Assembly (NCBI RefSeq): GCF_036688685.1
Contig: NZ_JAQQPS010000033.1
Span: 1 to 50,249 of the forward strand
Direction: 5' to 3'
Source of the DNA: JALYUM01 sp036688685
GTDB lineage: Bacteria; Pseudomonadota; Gammaproteobacteria; Burkholderiales; Burkholderiaceae_D
Length of the DNA: 50,249 nucleotides
Part shown: piece after piece, positions 8,291-16,608 of the stretch
How the letters are laid out: the number at the start of each line of letters is the position of its first letter
Numbering within the stretch: the first letter of the stretch is position 1
Translations under genes and position numbers: made by a program
Notes under the pieces: model-generated
What the model was told of the DNA's origin: nothing
Database searches by the model: none
Seen by the model: only the letters and a program-made list of their open reading frames with translations

Positions 8291-9130
8291 TCAATCCAGC
8301 AGCAGCCCGGCCGGGTTGGCGTAACAGACAAAATCCTCCCCGCGCGCGAACGCGATGACCGTCATGCCGCACCCCTCGGCCAGCCGGATCGCTGCCGCCG
8401 TCGGGGCCGACACCGCCACCAGCGCCGCCACGCCCGCCATCGCGGTCTTTTGCGCCATCTCGACACTGACCCGGCTGCTGATGAGCATGAAACCGGCCGG
8501 ATCGCGCGCCGGCAGGCGCGCCATGGCGCCAATCACCTTGTCGAGCGCATTGTGGCGGCCCACGTCTTCGCGCACGATCAACAGCGAACCGTCGCCGCCG
8601 CACCACGCCGCCGCGTGCGTCGCACCAGTCAGGCGGTTCAAAGGCTGTTCACCTTTCAATCCCGCCAGCGCGCGCACGATGGCGGAGCGGGCCAGCGGCG
8701 CCGGCCGCGTCAGCACCGGCAAGCTACGATAGACCTGGTCGAGGCTGTCCACCCCACACAGGCCGCAGCCGGTGCGCCCGGTGAGCGAGCGGCGCCGCTC
8801 TTTCAAGGCGACGAACGCGCGGCTGGCGATCTCCAGGTGCACGGCCACGCCCGCCTCCCCCACTTCGATGTCGATGCCATAACACTCGGCAGCGTTGTCG
8901 ATAATCGCCTCGGTCAGCGAAAACCCCAGCGCGAACGCCTCCAGGTCGCGCGGCGTGGCCATCATTACCGCATGCGAAATGCCGTTGTAGACCAGCGCCA
9001 CCGGCACTTCTTCGGCAAGGTGATCCATCGCATCGGTGGCGACGCCGCCGCGCAGGCGCAGCACGGTTTGCTCAGCAGCAGGCGCAGGAAGATGCAAAGC
9101 AGACGCGTCGTTCGGTTCGGCAGGATTCAT
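8291..9130 (-). CDS. fdhD: Formate dehydrogenase accessory sulfurtransferase FdhD
   Basis: 279 residues from ATG 9130. FdhD carries sulfur from the IscS cysteine desulfurase to the molybdenum bis-MGD cofactor, which is needed for active formate dehydrogenase. The catalytic loop GCGLCG is at residues 121-126 (Cys122 and Cys125), and the family motif REDVGRHNALDKV follows, with SSRVSVEMAQKTA further on. A GTG at 9163 would add 11 residues and has AGGGG closer to it, so the start could be there. It is divergent from fdnG with a 207-base intergenic region that must carry both promoters. Confidence 0.95.
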   Translation of the reverse strand: MNPAEPNDASALHLPAPAAEQTVLRLRGGVATDAMDHLAEEVPVALVYNGISHAVMMATPRDLEAFALGFSLTEAIIDNAAECYGIDIEVGEAGVAVHLEIASRAFVALKERRRSLTGRTGCGLCGVDSLDQVYRSLPVLTRPAPLARSAIVRALAGLKGEQPLNRLTGATHAAAWCGGDGSLLIVREDVGRHNALDKVIGAMARLPARDPAGFMLISSRVSVEMAQKTAMAGVAALVAVSAPTAAAIRLAEGCGMTVIAFARGEDFVCYANPAGLLLD

Positions 9131-9243
9131 GTTTTGAATAAGAAATGGTGAAAAAGCGCACACTGCCCCTACGGAAAACTTTTGTTGCAGTCAAGAAAAA
9201 TATGGGAGTACACTTTTGAAACGCCCTATTTTCGCGCATATCC

Positions 9244-9266
9244 TTGATGTAGGTCACCGTCATCAA
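9244..9266. promoter_or_regulatory. Inverted repeat in the fdhD/fdnG divergent region
   Basis: TTGATG (9244-9249) and CATCAA (9261-9266) are perfect arms with an 11-base spacer, 72 bases before fdnG. The half-sites look like those of FNR-type regulators (TTGAT/ATCAA), but the spacing is far wider than the FNR consensus of 4. Closer to the gene, AGAGG (9325-9329) and CCTCT (9332-9336) overlap the ribosome site of fdnG. Confidence 0.35.
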
Positions 9267-9337
9267 CGAAATTTTGCACCAGATGTTAAACTCTGCCCGT
9301 TTTACTTTTAGATTTCCCCCCTAGAGAGGCCCCTCTT

Positions 9338-12300
9338 ATGAACCAGATGTCACGCCGCCAGTTCCTAAAGGTAACTGGCGCCACCATCGCGGCTTCCAGT
9401 ATCGCGGCGCTCGGCTTCGCTCCGGCTACGGCATATGCCGAAGTCCGGCAGTACAAGCTCGCGCGCACGACTGAAACCCGCAACACCTGCCCGTATTGCT
9501 CGGTCGGGTGCGGCATTTTGATGTACGGTCTTGGCGATGGCGCAAAAAATGCCGCCGCCAGCATCATCCACATCGAAGGCGATGCCGACCACCCGGTCAA
9601 CCGCGGCACCCTGTGCCCGAAAGGCGCCAGCCTGATCGACTTCATCCACAGCCCGAACCGCCTCACCGTGCCGGAATACCGCGCACCGGGCGCGACCGAG
9701 TGGAGCCCGATCTCCTGGGACGACGCGCTCACCCGCATCGCCAAGCTGATGAAGGAAGACCGCGACGCCAATTTCATCGAGAAGAATGCGGACGGCAAAA
9801 CCGTCAACCGCTGGCTCACGACGGGTATGCTGGCTGCATCGGCATCGTCGAATGAAGTCGGCTACCTGACGCACAAAACCATTCGCTCGCTGGGAATGTT
9901 GACGTTCGATAACCAGGCGCGTGTATGACACGGACCGACGGTGGCAGGTCTTGCCCCGACGTTTGGCCGTGGAGCGATGACGAATCATTGGGTCGACATC
10001 AAGAATGCCGATGTGATTCTGGTCATGGGCGGCAATGCCGCTGAAGCACACCCGTGTGGTTTCAAATGGGTCACCGAAGCGAAGGCGCATAACAAAGCCA
10101 AGCTGATCGTTGTCGATCCACGTTTTACCCGTACTGCCTCCGTGGCCGACCATTACGTCGCCACCCGGACTGGTACCGATATCGTCTTCCTCGGCGCGAT
10201 CGTCAATTATTTGATGACCACCGACAAGATTCAGCACGAGTACGTCCGCAATTACACGGACATGTCCTTCATCGTGCGCGAAGATTTTGCGTTCAATGAC
10301 GGTTTGTTCTCGGGCTACGACGAAAAAGCCGGCAAGTATGCCGACCGCGCCAGCTGGAATTACGAGATGGGCGAAGACGGTTTTGCCAAGGTCGATCCGA
10401 CCCTGCAAGACCCGCGCTGCGTCTACCAGTTGATGAAAAAACACTACTCCCGCTACACGCCGGAGATGGTGGAAAAGATTTGCGGCGTGAAACCTGCGCA
10501 ATTCCAGTTGGTGGCAGACGCCCTCGCGTCGACCGCCGTGCCTGGTCGCGCCGGTACCATCCTGTACGCACTGGGCTGGACGCACCACTCGACCGGCGCG
10601 CAAACTATCCGCCTCGGCGCGATGGTGCAACTGCTGCTCGGTAACATCGGCATCGCCGGCGGCGGCATGAATGCGCTGCGCGGGCACTCGAACATCCAGG
10701 GTCTGACCGACCTCGGTTTGATGTCGAACCTGCTGCCGGGCTACATGACGCTGCCGTTCGAAGCGGAACAGGATTTCGGCAAGTACATCGAGGCGCGCGC
10801 CTCGAAGCCGCTGCGTCCGAACCAGCTGAGCTACTGGAGCAACTATAAAAAGTTCCACGTCTCGCTGATGAAAGCCTGGTGGGGCGATGCGGCCACGGCC
10901 GACAACAACTTCGCGTTCGACTACCTGCCAAAGCTGGACAAGCCTTACGATTTGCTGCAGGCCATCGAACTGATGCACCAAGGCAAAATGACCGGCTACA
11001 TCTGCCAGGGCTTCAATGTGCTGGCGTCGGCGCCGAACAAGCAGAAGGTACAGGAAGCCCTGTCCAAGCTGAAGTTCCTGGTCGTCATGGATCCGCTGGC
11101 CATCGAAACGGCGGAATTCTGGAAGAACCACGGCGAATTCCACGACGTCGATCCGAAAGCGATCCAGACCGAAGTGTTCCGCCTGCCGACCACCGTGTTT
11201 TCCGAAGAACGCGGTTCGCTGGTGTCGTCCTCGCGCGTGCTGCAGTGGCACTGGCAAGGTTCGGAGCCACCGGGCCAGGCGAAAAGCGACCTGGAAATCA
11301 TGTCCGGTCTCTTCATGCGCATGCGCAAGATGTACCAGAAGGATGGCGGCAAGTTCCCCGATCCGATCGTCAACCTGACCTGGCCGTATGCCCGTCCGAT
11401 GAGTCCGCAGCCGGAAGAAATCGCGATGGAGTTCAACGGCAAGGCGCTTGTGGAAATTCCGGATCCAAAAGATCCGCTTAAGGTGATGCTGAAAAAAGGC
11501 GAGCAGCTCGCTGGCTTTGCCCAGCTCAAGGACGATGGTTCGACCTCGTCGGGTTGCTGGATTTTCGCCGGCAGCTGGACCGCCGCGGGCAACCAGATGG
11601 GTCGCCGTGACAACAGCGACCCGACCGGCATCGGCAATACGCTGAACTGGGCCTGGGCCTGGCCGGCCAACCGCCGCATCCTGTACAACCGTGCGTCCTG
11701 CGACACCAAGGGCAAACCGTTCGATCCAACCAGGAAACTGATTGGCTGGAATGGCACGGCCTGGACCGGCGCGGACGTGCCGGATTTCAAGGCGGACGAA
11801 CCGCCGGAAAATGGCATGAACCCATTCATCATGAACGGCGAAGGTGTGGCACGTTTCTTCGCACGCGGCATGTTGAATGAGGGGCCGTTCCCCGAGCATT
11901 ACGAACCGTTTGAAAATCCGGTCGGCAAGAACTTGATGCACCCGAATAATCCGCGCGCCACCAGCAATCCGGCGGCACGGGTGTTCCCGGGCGACCGTGC
12001 GCAGATGGGCACGGCCAAGGACTATCCGCACGTGGCCACCACCTACCGTTTGACCGAGCACTTCCACTACTGGAGCAAGCATGCACGCCTGAATGCCATC
12101 ATCCAGCCGGAACAGTTCGTGGAAATCGGCGAGGGTCTGGCAAAAGATATCGGCGTTGCGAATGGCGACAAAGTCCGGGTTTCCTCCAAGCGCGGCACGA
12201 TTACGGCCAAAGCGGTGGTGACCAAGCGGATCAAATCGCTGCTGATCGACGGCAAAATGACGCACACGGTCGGCCTCCCGATTCACTTCGGTTTCAAGGG

Positions 12301-12409
12301 ACTCACGAAACCGGGCTATCTCACCAACACCCTCACACCAGTGGTGGGTGACGGTAATTCGCAGACACCGGAATTCAAGTCGTTCCTGGTGAAAGTCGAG
12401 AAGGCATAG
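9338..12409 (+). CDS. fdnG: Formate dehydrogenase-N alpha subunit, selenoprotein
   Basis: 1023 residues including one selenocysteine; it alignes from memory to E. coli FdnG throughout. It oxidises formate to CO2 at a molybdenum bis-MGD centre on the periplasmic side. A twin-arginine signal (SRRQFLK, residues 5-11, then a hydrophobic run and ATAYA) exports it folded. The [4Fe-4S] cysteines are in CPYCSVGCG and later LCPKG. The in-frame TGA at 9926-9928 encodes Sec197 in the context NQARV-Sec-HGPT, the Mo ligand and catalytic residue, followed by its SECIS hairpin. A conventional gene finder would split it into pieces ending at 9928 and restarting near 9941. The stop is followed 10 bases later by fdnH. 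An AGAGG ribosome site precedes the ATG. Confidence 0.97.
9926..9958 (+). promoter_or_regulatory. Bacterial SECIS element of fdnG
   Basis: The TGA codon (9926-9928) is followed after 10 bases by a hairpin: CGG (9939-9941), unpaired T 9942, GGCA (9943-9946), loop GGTCT (9947-9951), TGCC (9952-9955), CCG (9956-9958). The GGTC loop and the bulged U below a 4-base upper stem are the features recognised by SelB in the E. coli fdhF and fdnG elements. The spacing from UGA to the loop matches that model. Confidence 0.93.
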
Positions 12410-12419
12410 GGAGAAATTT

Positions 12420-13364
12420 ATGGCATTGCAATCATTAGATATCAAGCGCATGTCGGCGACGACTGTGCAGCCACCCGTTGCACGCTCGCCTGCCGTTGGT
12501 GCGGTCGCCAAACTGATCGATGTATCCAAATGCATCGGTTGCAAGGCATGCCAGACGGCCTGCATGGAGTGGAACGATCTGCGCGACGACGTCGGCAGCA
12601 ACATCGGCGTGTACGACAACCCGATCGACCTGACCCCGCAATCGTGGACCGTGATGAAGTTCTCGGAAGTGGAGAAGGACGACGGCAACCTCGAGTGGCT
12701 GATCCGCAAGGACGGCTGCATGCACTGCGAAGACCCGGGCTGCCTGAAAGCCTGCCCGGCGCCGGGCGCGATCGTGCAGTACACCAACGGCATTGTGGAT
12801 TTCCAACAGGAAAACTGCATTGGCTGCGGTTACTGCGTCAGCGGTTGCCCGTTCGACGTGCCGCGCATCTCGAAAGTCGATGACCGCGCCTACAAGTGCA
12901 CGCTGTGCTCGGATCGCGTGGCCGTCGGCCAAGAACCGGCATGCGTGAAAACCTGCCCGACCGGCGCCATCGTGTTCGGCACCAAGGAAGACATGAAAGT
13001 CCACGCTGCCGAGCGCATCGAGGACTTGAAGTCGCGCGGTTACGCCAACGCCGGCCTGTACGATCCACTGGGTGTCGGCGGTACGCACGTGATGTACGTG
13101 CTGCACCATGCCGACAAGCCAACGCTGTACAGCGGCCTGCGCAAGAATCCGAAGATCAGCCCGATGGTTGGTCTCTGGAAAGGTGCTGCAAAACCGCTGG
13201 CGCTGGCCGGTATGGCAGCGGCCGCAGTAGCGGGCTGGTTCCACTATTCGCGCATCGGACCGAACGAGGTCACAAAGGTCGAGGAAGCCGAAGCGCTGGA
13301 AGCGGCCCGTGAGATCAAGGGTGAACGGGTAACGAAAAACGCGGAGGACAACCATGAGGCCTGA
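12420..13364 (+). CDS. fdnH: Formate dehydrogenase-N beta subunit (iron-sulfur)
   Basis: 314 residues, ATG at 12420 behind GGAG. It carries electrons from FdnG to the cytochrome subunit. Four ferredoxin-type cysteine clusters are visible in order: CIGCKACQTAC, CMHCEDPGCLKAC, CIGCGYCVSGC and CTLC...CVKTC, enough for four [4Fe-4S] centres as in E. coli FdnH. Near the C-terminus one hydrophobic helix (KPLALAGMAAAAVAGWF) anchors it to the membrane, followed by a charged Glu/Lys-rich tail slightly longer than in E. coli (294 residues). The gene overlaps fdnI by 11 bases. Confidence 0.96.
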   Translation: MALQSLDIKRMSATTVQPPVARSPAVGAVAKLIDVSKCIGCKACQTACMEWNDLRDDVGSNIGVYDNPIDLTPQSWTVMKFSEVEKDDGNLEWLIRKDGCMHCEDPGCLKACPAPGAIVQYTNGIVDFQQENCIGCGYCVSGCPFDVPRISKVDDRAYKCTLCSDRVAVGQEPACVKTCPTGAIVFGTKEDMKVHAAERIEDLKSRGYANAGLYDPLGVGGTHVMYVLHHADKPTLYSGLRKNPKISPMVGLWKGAAKPLALAGMAAAAVAGWFHYSRIGPNEVTKVEEAEALEAAREIKGERVTKNAEDNHEA

Positions 13365-14094
13365 TGCCCACCGCGTCCAACCGGACGCCCGCCATGACGT
13401 CGATGGCAATCCGTTGATCGAACGCTACCGTCCGAACGAGCGCAGCAACCACTGGGTGACGGCGATTCTGTTCATCCTGCTGGCAATCTCCGGCTTGGCC
13501 ATGTTCCATCCGGCCATGGCCTGGATGGCCGTGTTCCTCGGCGGCGGACAATGGACCCGCATCCTGCACCCGTTCCTGGGTGTGCTGATGTTCGTCTCGT
13601 TCGGCTGGCTGGTGATCCGTTTCTGGCATCACAACTTGCTGGAAAAGCAGGACAAGCAGTGGCTCAAGCAAATCGGTGACGTGTTGCACAACCGTGAAGA
13701 AAAGCTCCCGAAGGTCGGCCGTTACAACGCCGGCCAGAAGATCCTGTTCTTTGTGCTGATTGCCTGCATGGTCGGCTTGTTGCTTTCTGGCATCGTGATC
13801 TGGCGCGCCTACTTTTCGGCATACTTCCCGATCGGTCTGCGCCAATTCTCCAGCCTGATCCACGCCTTCTTCGGGTTCGTCATCATCGTTTCGATCATCG
13901 TCCACATCTACGCAGGTTTGTGGATCAAGGGCGCGGTCGGCGCGATGGTGCGCGGCACCGTCACCTATGGCTGGGCGCGCAAGCACCATCCGCTGTGGTT
14001 CGAGCAGGTGATGCAGGACGAGAAACGTGCCGGTATCAAAACCGAAACGGCTGCCGAGATGCACGCGGCGCAGTCGAAACACGACGCGCACTGA
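13354..14094 (+). CDS. fdnI: Formate dehydrogenase-N gamma subunit (cytochrome b556)
   Basis: 246 residues; ATG at 13354 with CGGAGGA upstream, overlapping the end of fdnH. It is a membrane di-heme cytochrome b that takes electrons from FdnH and reduces the quinone pool. Four hydrophobic helices are visible (around residues 35-60, 70-90, 128-150 and 172-195), with histidines suited to heme ligation in RSNHWV, LHPFLG and LIHAFFGF plus VHIYAGL. The N-terminal extension before RPNERSNHW is somewhat longer than in E. coli. It ends the fdnGHI unit; an intrinsic terminator follows 30 bases after the stop. Confidence 0.95.
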   Translation: MRPDAHRVQPDARHDVDGNPLIERYRPNERSNHWVTAILFILLAISGLAMFHPAMAWMAVFLGGGQWTRILHPFLGVLMFVSFGWLVIRFWHHNLLEKQDKQWLKQIGDVLHNREEKLPKVGRYNAGQKILFFVLIACMVGLLLSGIVIWRAYFSAYFPIGLRQFSSLIHAFFGFVIIVSIIVHIYAGLWIKGAVGAMVRGTVTYGWARKHHPLWFEQVMQDEKRAGIKTETAAEMHAAQSKHDAH

Positions 14095-14123
14095 GCGACT
14101 AACGCGCTTCTGCACTAAAATAT

Positions 14124-14155
14124 GCCGGGCCGCAATCAACGCGGTCCGGCTTTTT
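14124..14155 (+). terminator. Intrinsic terminator after fdnI
   Basis: GCCGGGCCGC (14124-14133), loop AATCAAC, GCGGTCCGGC (14141-14150), then TTTTT (14151-14155). All ten pairs form, one being a G-U. It lies between fdnI and fdhE, whose start is only 16 bases beyond the T tract, so it probably reduces rather than abolishes transcription into the maturation genes. Confidence 0.9.
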
Positions 14156-14170
14156 CATTTGGGGAATACC

Positions 14171-15199
14171 TTGGTACAACGTCTGCTGCAACCCGGCGAG
14201 ATCGAAACGCTCGATCACAACGCCATCATCCGTCTGCACCTGCCACAGCCAGCCGCTCTGTTTACGGCGCGCGCCACGCGCTTGCGCCAGCTCGCCGCCA
14301 ACCAGATCGAGGCCATTCCGGTCGAGCCGGGCTACAGCGGCTACCTGCTGGCCATGGCCGCACTGGTCGACGCGCAGGCCAACGTCGTCGCCCAACGTGG
14401 CGCGCTGGGAATTACCTTGCCCGCCGACCAGCTGATGCAACAAGCGCACAACCACAATATGCCGCCGCTGCCTGCCAGCGGCGCGCGTCCTGCCGAATGG
14501 CGCGCCGTGTTCGCCGAGCTGCTCGCTGCGCTCGAGAGCGATGCGCACGTTGCCACCCAGATGGCCCCGGCCCTGGCGCACCTGCGCGCTCTCGGCAGCG
14601 CCGAGCTGGAAGGCATTGCCGACCTGGTGCTCGACGGCGCCACCGATGGCGTCGATACCCTGGCCGCACCGTTCGTCGCCGCCAGCCTGCAAGTGTGCTG
14701 GACCATCATGGCGGCGCAGCTCGACGTCAGCTGGGCCAGCCCGCTGATCACCGGTACCTTGTGCCCTGTGTGCGGCTCGCACCCGGTTGCCAGCGTGATC
14801 CGCATCGGCGGCCAGTCGCAGGGTTACCGCTACCTGCACTGCTCCCTGTGCGCCAGCGAATGGCACATGGTGCGGGTCAAGTGTTCGTGCTGCGAACACA
14901 ACGAAAAGATCCAGTACCAGTCCATCACCGGTTTCGATACCCCGGAAGCGGGCGCCATCGATCCGGATACGCACGGCCAGACGCGACTCAATAAACTGTC
15001 CGACCCAACCAAGATGGCGCGCGCAGAAACCTGTGACAGCTGCCATACCTACAGGAAGATATTTAATCAAGAGCACGATTACAATATCGACCCGCTGGCC
15101 GATGACCTGGCCAGCCTGACGCTTGACGTGCTGGTGTCGGAATTGGGTTATGCCCGCGCCAGCGGCAATCCGCTGCTGTGGTTGAAGGAAGAAGTGTAA
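14171..15199 (+). CDS. fdhE: Formate dehydrogenase accessory protein FdhE
   Basis: 342 residues from TTG at 14171, chosen because GGGGA sits at a good distance upstream and the product then begins close to where E. coli FdhE (309 residues) aligns; there is no nearby ATG. FdhE is a cytoplasmic rubredoxin-like protein that binds the catalytic subunit during FDH-N/O maturation. Four CxxC pairs form its zinc/iron-ribbon region: CPVCGSHPV, CSLCASEW, CSCCEHNEK and CDSCHTY. The LRYLHCxLC-type segment (GYRYLHCSLC) is diagnostic. The stop TAA shares its last A with the ATG of selA. Confidence 0.93.
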   Translation: MVQRLLQPGEIETLDHNAIIRLHLPQPAALFTARATRLRQLAANQIEAIPVEPGYSGYLLAMAALVDAQANVVAQRGALGITLPADQLMQQAHNHNMPPLPASGARPAEWRAVFAELLAALESDAHVATQMAPALAHLRALGSAELEGIADLVLDGATDGVDTLAAPFVAASLQVCWTIMAAQLDVSWASPLITGTLCPVCGSHPVASVIRIGGQSQGYRYLHCSLCASEWHMVRVKCSCCEHNEKIQYQSITGFDTPEAGAIDPDTHGQTRLNKLSDPTKMARAETCDSCHTYRKIFNQEHDYNIDPLADDLASLTLDVLVSELGYARASGNPLLWLKEEV

Positions 15200-16608
15200 T
15201 GACGGCGCCGCTGGAGGTGCCTTCGACTGCGTCCCAGCGGCGCTTGCCTGCCGTGCACGTGCTGCTGGCGCAGCCGCAGTGCCAGCCACTGGTCAAGCAA
15301 TACGGCCGCGAGCAGACCACGAATGCCGTGCGCGCCGTGCTCGACACGCTGCGCGCGGCGCCGGCCGCCGACACCTCGCTTGACGCGGTGCTGGTGCAGG
15401 TCGCCGCCGCGCTGGCGCACGACAATGAATCGTCGATGCGCCCGCTTTACAACCTGACCGGCACCGTGCTGCACACCAACCTCGGGCGCGCACTGTTGCC
15501 CGACGAAGCCATTGCCGCCGTGGTCGACGCGATGCGCTGGCCGATGAACCTGGAATGGGACATCGAGACCGGCAAGCGCGGCGACCGCGACAGCCTGGTC
15601 GAAGAACAGTTGCTGGCCTTGACCGGCGCCGAAGCCGTCACGGTGGTCAACAACAATGCGGCCGCCGTGCTGCTGCTGCTGGCCACGCTGGCCACGCACA
15701 AGGAAGTGATCGTCTCGCGCGGCGAACTGGTGGAAATTGGCGGCGCGTTCCGCATCCCGGACATCATGAGCCGGGCCGGCGCCGTGCTGCGCGAAGTCGG
15801 CAGCACCAACCGCACTCACCTGCACGATTACGACGACGCAATCGGCCCCGATACCGCGCTGCTGATGAAGGTCCATTGCAGCAATTACGCCATCACAGGC
15901 TTTACCAAGGCGATCGAGCTCGATGAGCTGGTGCCGCTGGCGCGTGCGCGCGGCATCCCGGTGGCCGTGGACCTGGGCAGTGGCACCCTGGTCGACCTGG
16001 AACGCTACGGCCTGCCGCACGAAACCACGGTGCGCGAAACCATCGCCGCCGGCGCCGATCTGGTCACCTTCAGCGGCGACAAGCTATTGGGTGGCCCCCA
16101 GTGCGGCATCATCGCCGGGCGCGCCGACCTGATTGCCGCCATCAAAAAACACCCTTTAAAACGCGCGCTGCGGGTCGGCAAGCTGACCCTCGCCGCGCTG
16201 GAACCCGTGCTGAACCTGTACCGCGCGCCGGACCTGCTGGCCGAGCGCCTCACCACGCTGCGCCTGCTGACCCGGCCCGCCGGCCAGATGCAAGCCATCG
16301 CCGCGACCTTGCTGCCGCAGTTTCAGACGCTGCTGGGTGCGGACTGGATCGTCACGGCTGAGCCGATGGCCAGCCAGATCGGCAGCGGCGCCCTGCCCGT
16401 CAACGTGTTGCCCAGCTACGGCCTGGTGATGCGCCCGGCCAGTCGCCAGCGCGGTAATCCGCTGGGACGCCTCGAGCAGCGCCTGCGCGCCCTGCCGCGC
16501 CCGGTCATCGGCCGCGTCCAGGACGACGCGCTCTGGCTCGACCTGCGCTGCCTGGAAGAGGGTCACGTGGCCGATTTCTCGGCGCAATTGCACCAGCTCG
16601 CCGCATGA
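15199..16608 (+). CDS. selA: L-seryl-tRNA(Sec) selenium transferase
   Basis: 469 residues from ATG 15199, against 463 in E. coli. SelA is a decameric PLP enzyme converting seryl-tRNA(Sec) to selenocysteyl-tRNA(Sec) using selenophosphate. The PLP lysine lies in FSGDKLLGGPQCG at residue 295, the same number as in the E. coli enzyme. Other family stretches are YNLTGTVLHTNLGR and AEAVTVVNNNAAAVLL. A GTG 21 bases upstream is in frame, but AAGGAAG spaces well to the ATG. It overlaps the fdhE stop by one base and its own stop overlaps the selB start (ATGA), so fdhE, selA and selB look translationally coupled. Confidence 0.97.
   Translation: MTAPLEVPSTASQRRLPAVHVLLAQPQCQPLVKQYGREQTTNAVRAVLDTLRAAPAADTSLDAVLVQVAAALAHDNESSMRPLYNLTGTVLHTNLGRALLPDEAIAAVVDAMRWPMNLEWDIETGKRGDRDSLVEEQLLALTGAEAVTVVNNNAAAVLLLLATLATHKEVIVSRGELVEIGGAFRIPDIMSRAGAVLREVGSTNRTHLHDYDDAIGPDTALLMKVHCSNYAITGFTKAIELDELVPLARARGIPVAVDLGSGTLVDLERYGLPHETTVRETIAAGADLVTFSGDKLLGGPQCGIIAGRADLIAAIKKHPLKRALRVGKLTLAALEPVLNLYRAPDLLAERLTTLRLLTRPAGQMQAIAATLLPQFQTLLGADWIVTAEPMASQIGSGALPVNVLPSYGLVMRPASRQRGNPLGRLEQRLRALPRPVIGRVQDDALWLDLRCLEEGHVADFSAQLHQLAA

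Noticed and set aside
9244..9266. A true FNR box for fdnG
   Set aside because: The half-sites are 13 bases apart where FNR needs 4; kept only as an inverted repeat.
9365..12820. A 1151-codon open frame on the minus strand across fdnG and into fdnH
   Set aside because: It is antisense to clearly homologous fdnG/fdnH and looks like no protein family; long antisense frames are expected in GC-rich DNA with strong third-position bias.
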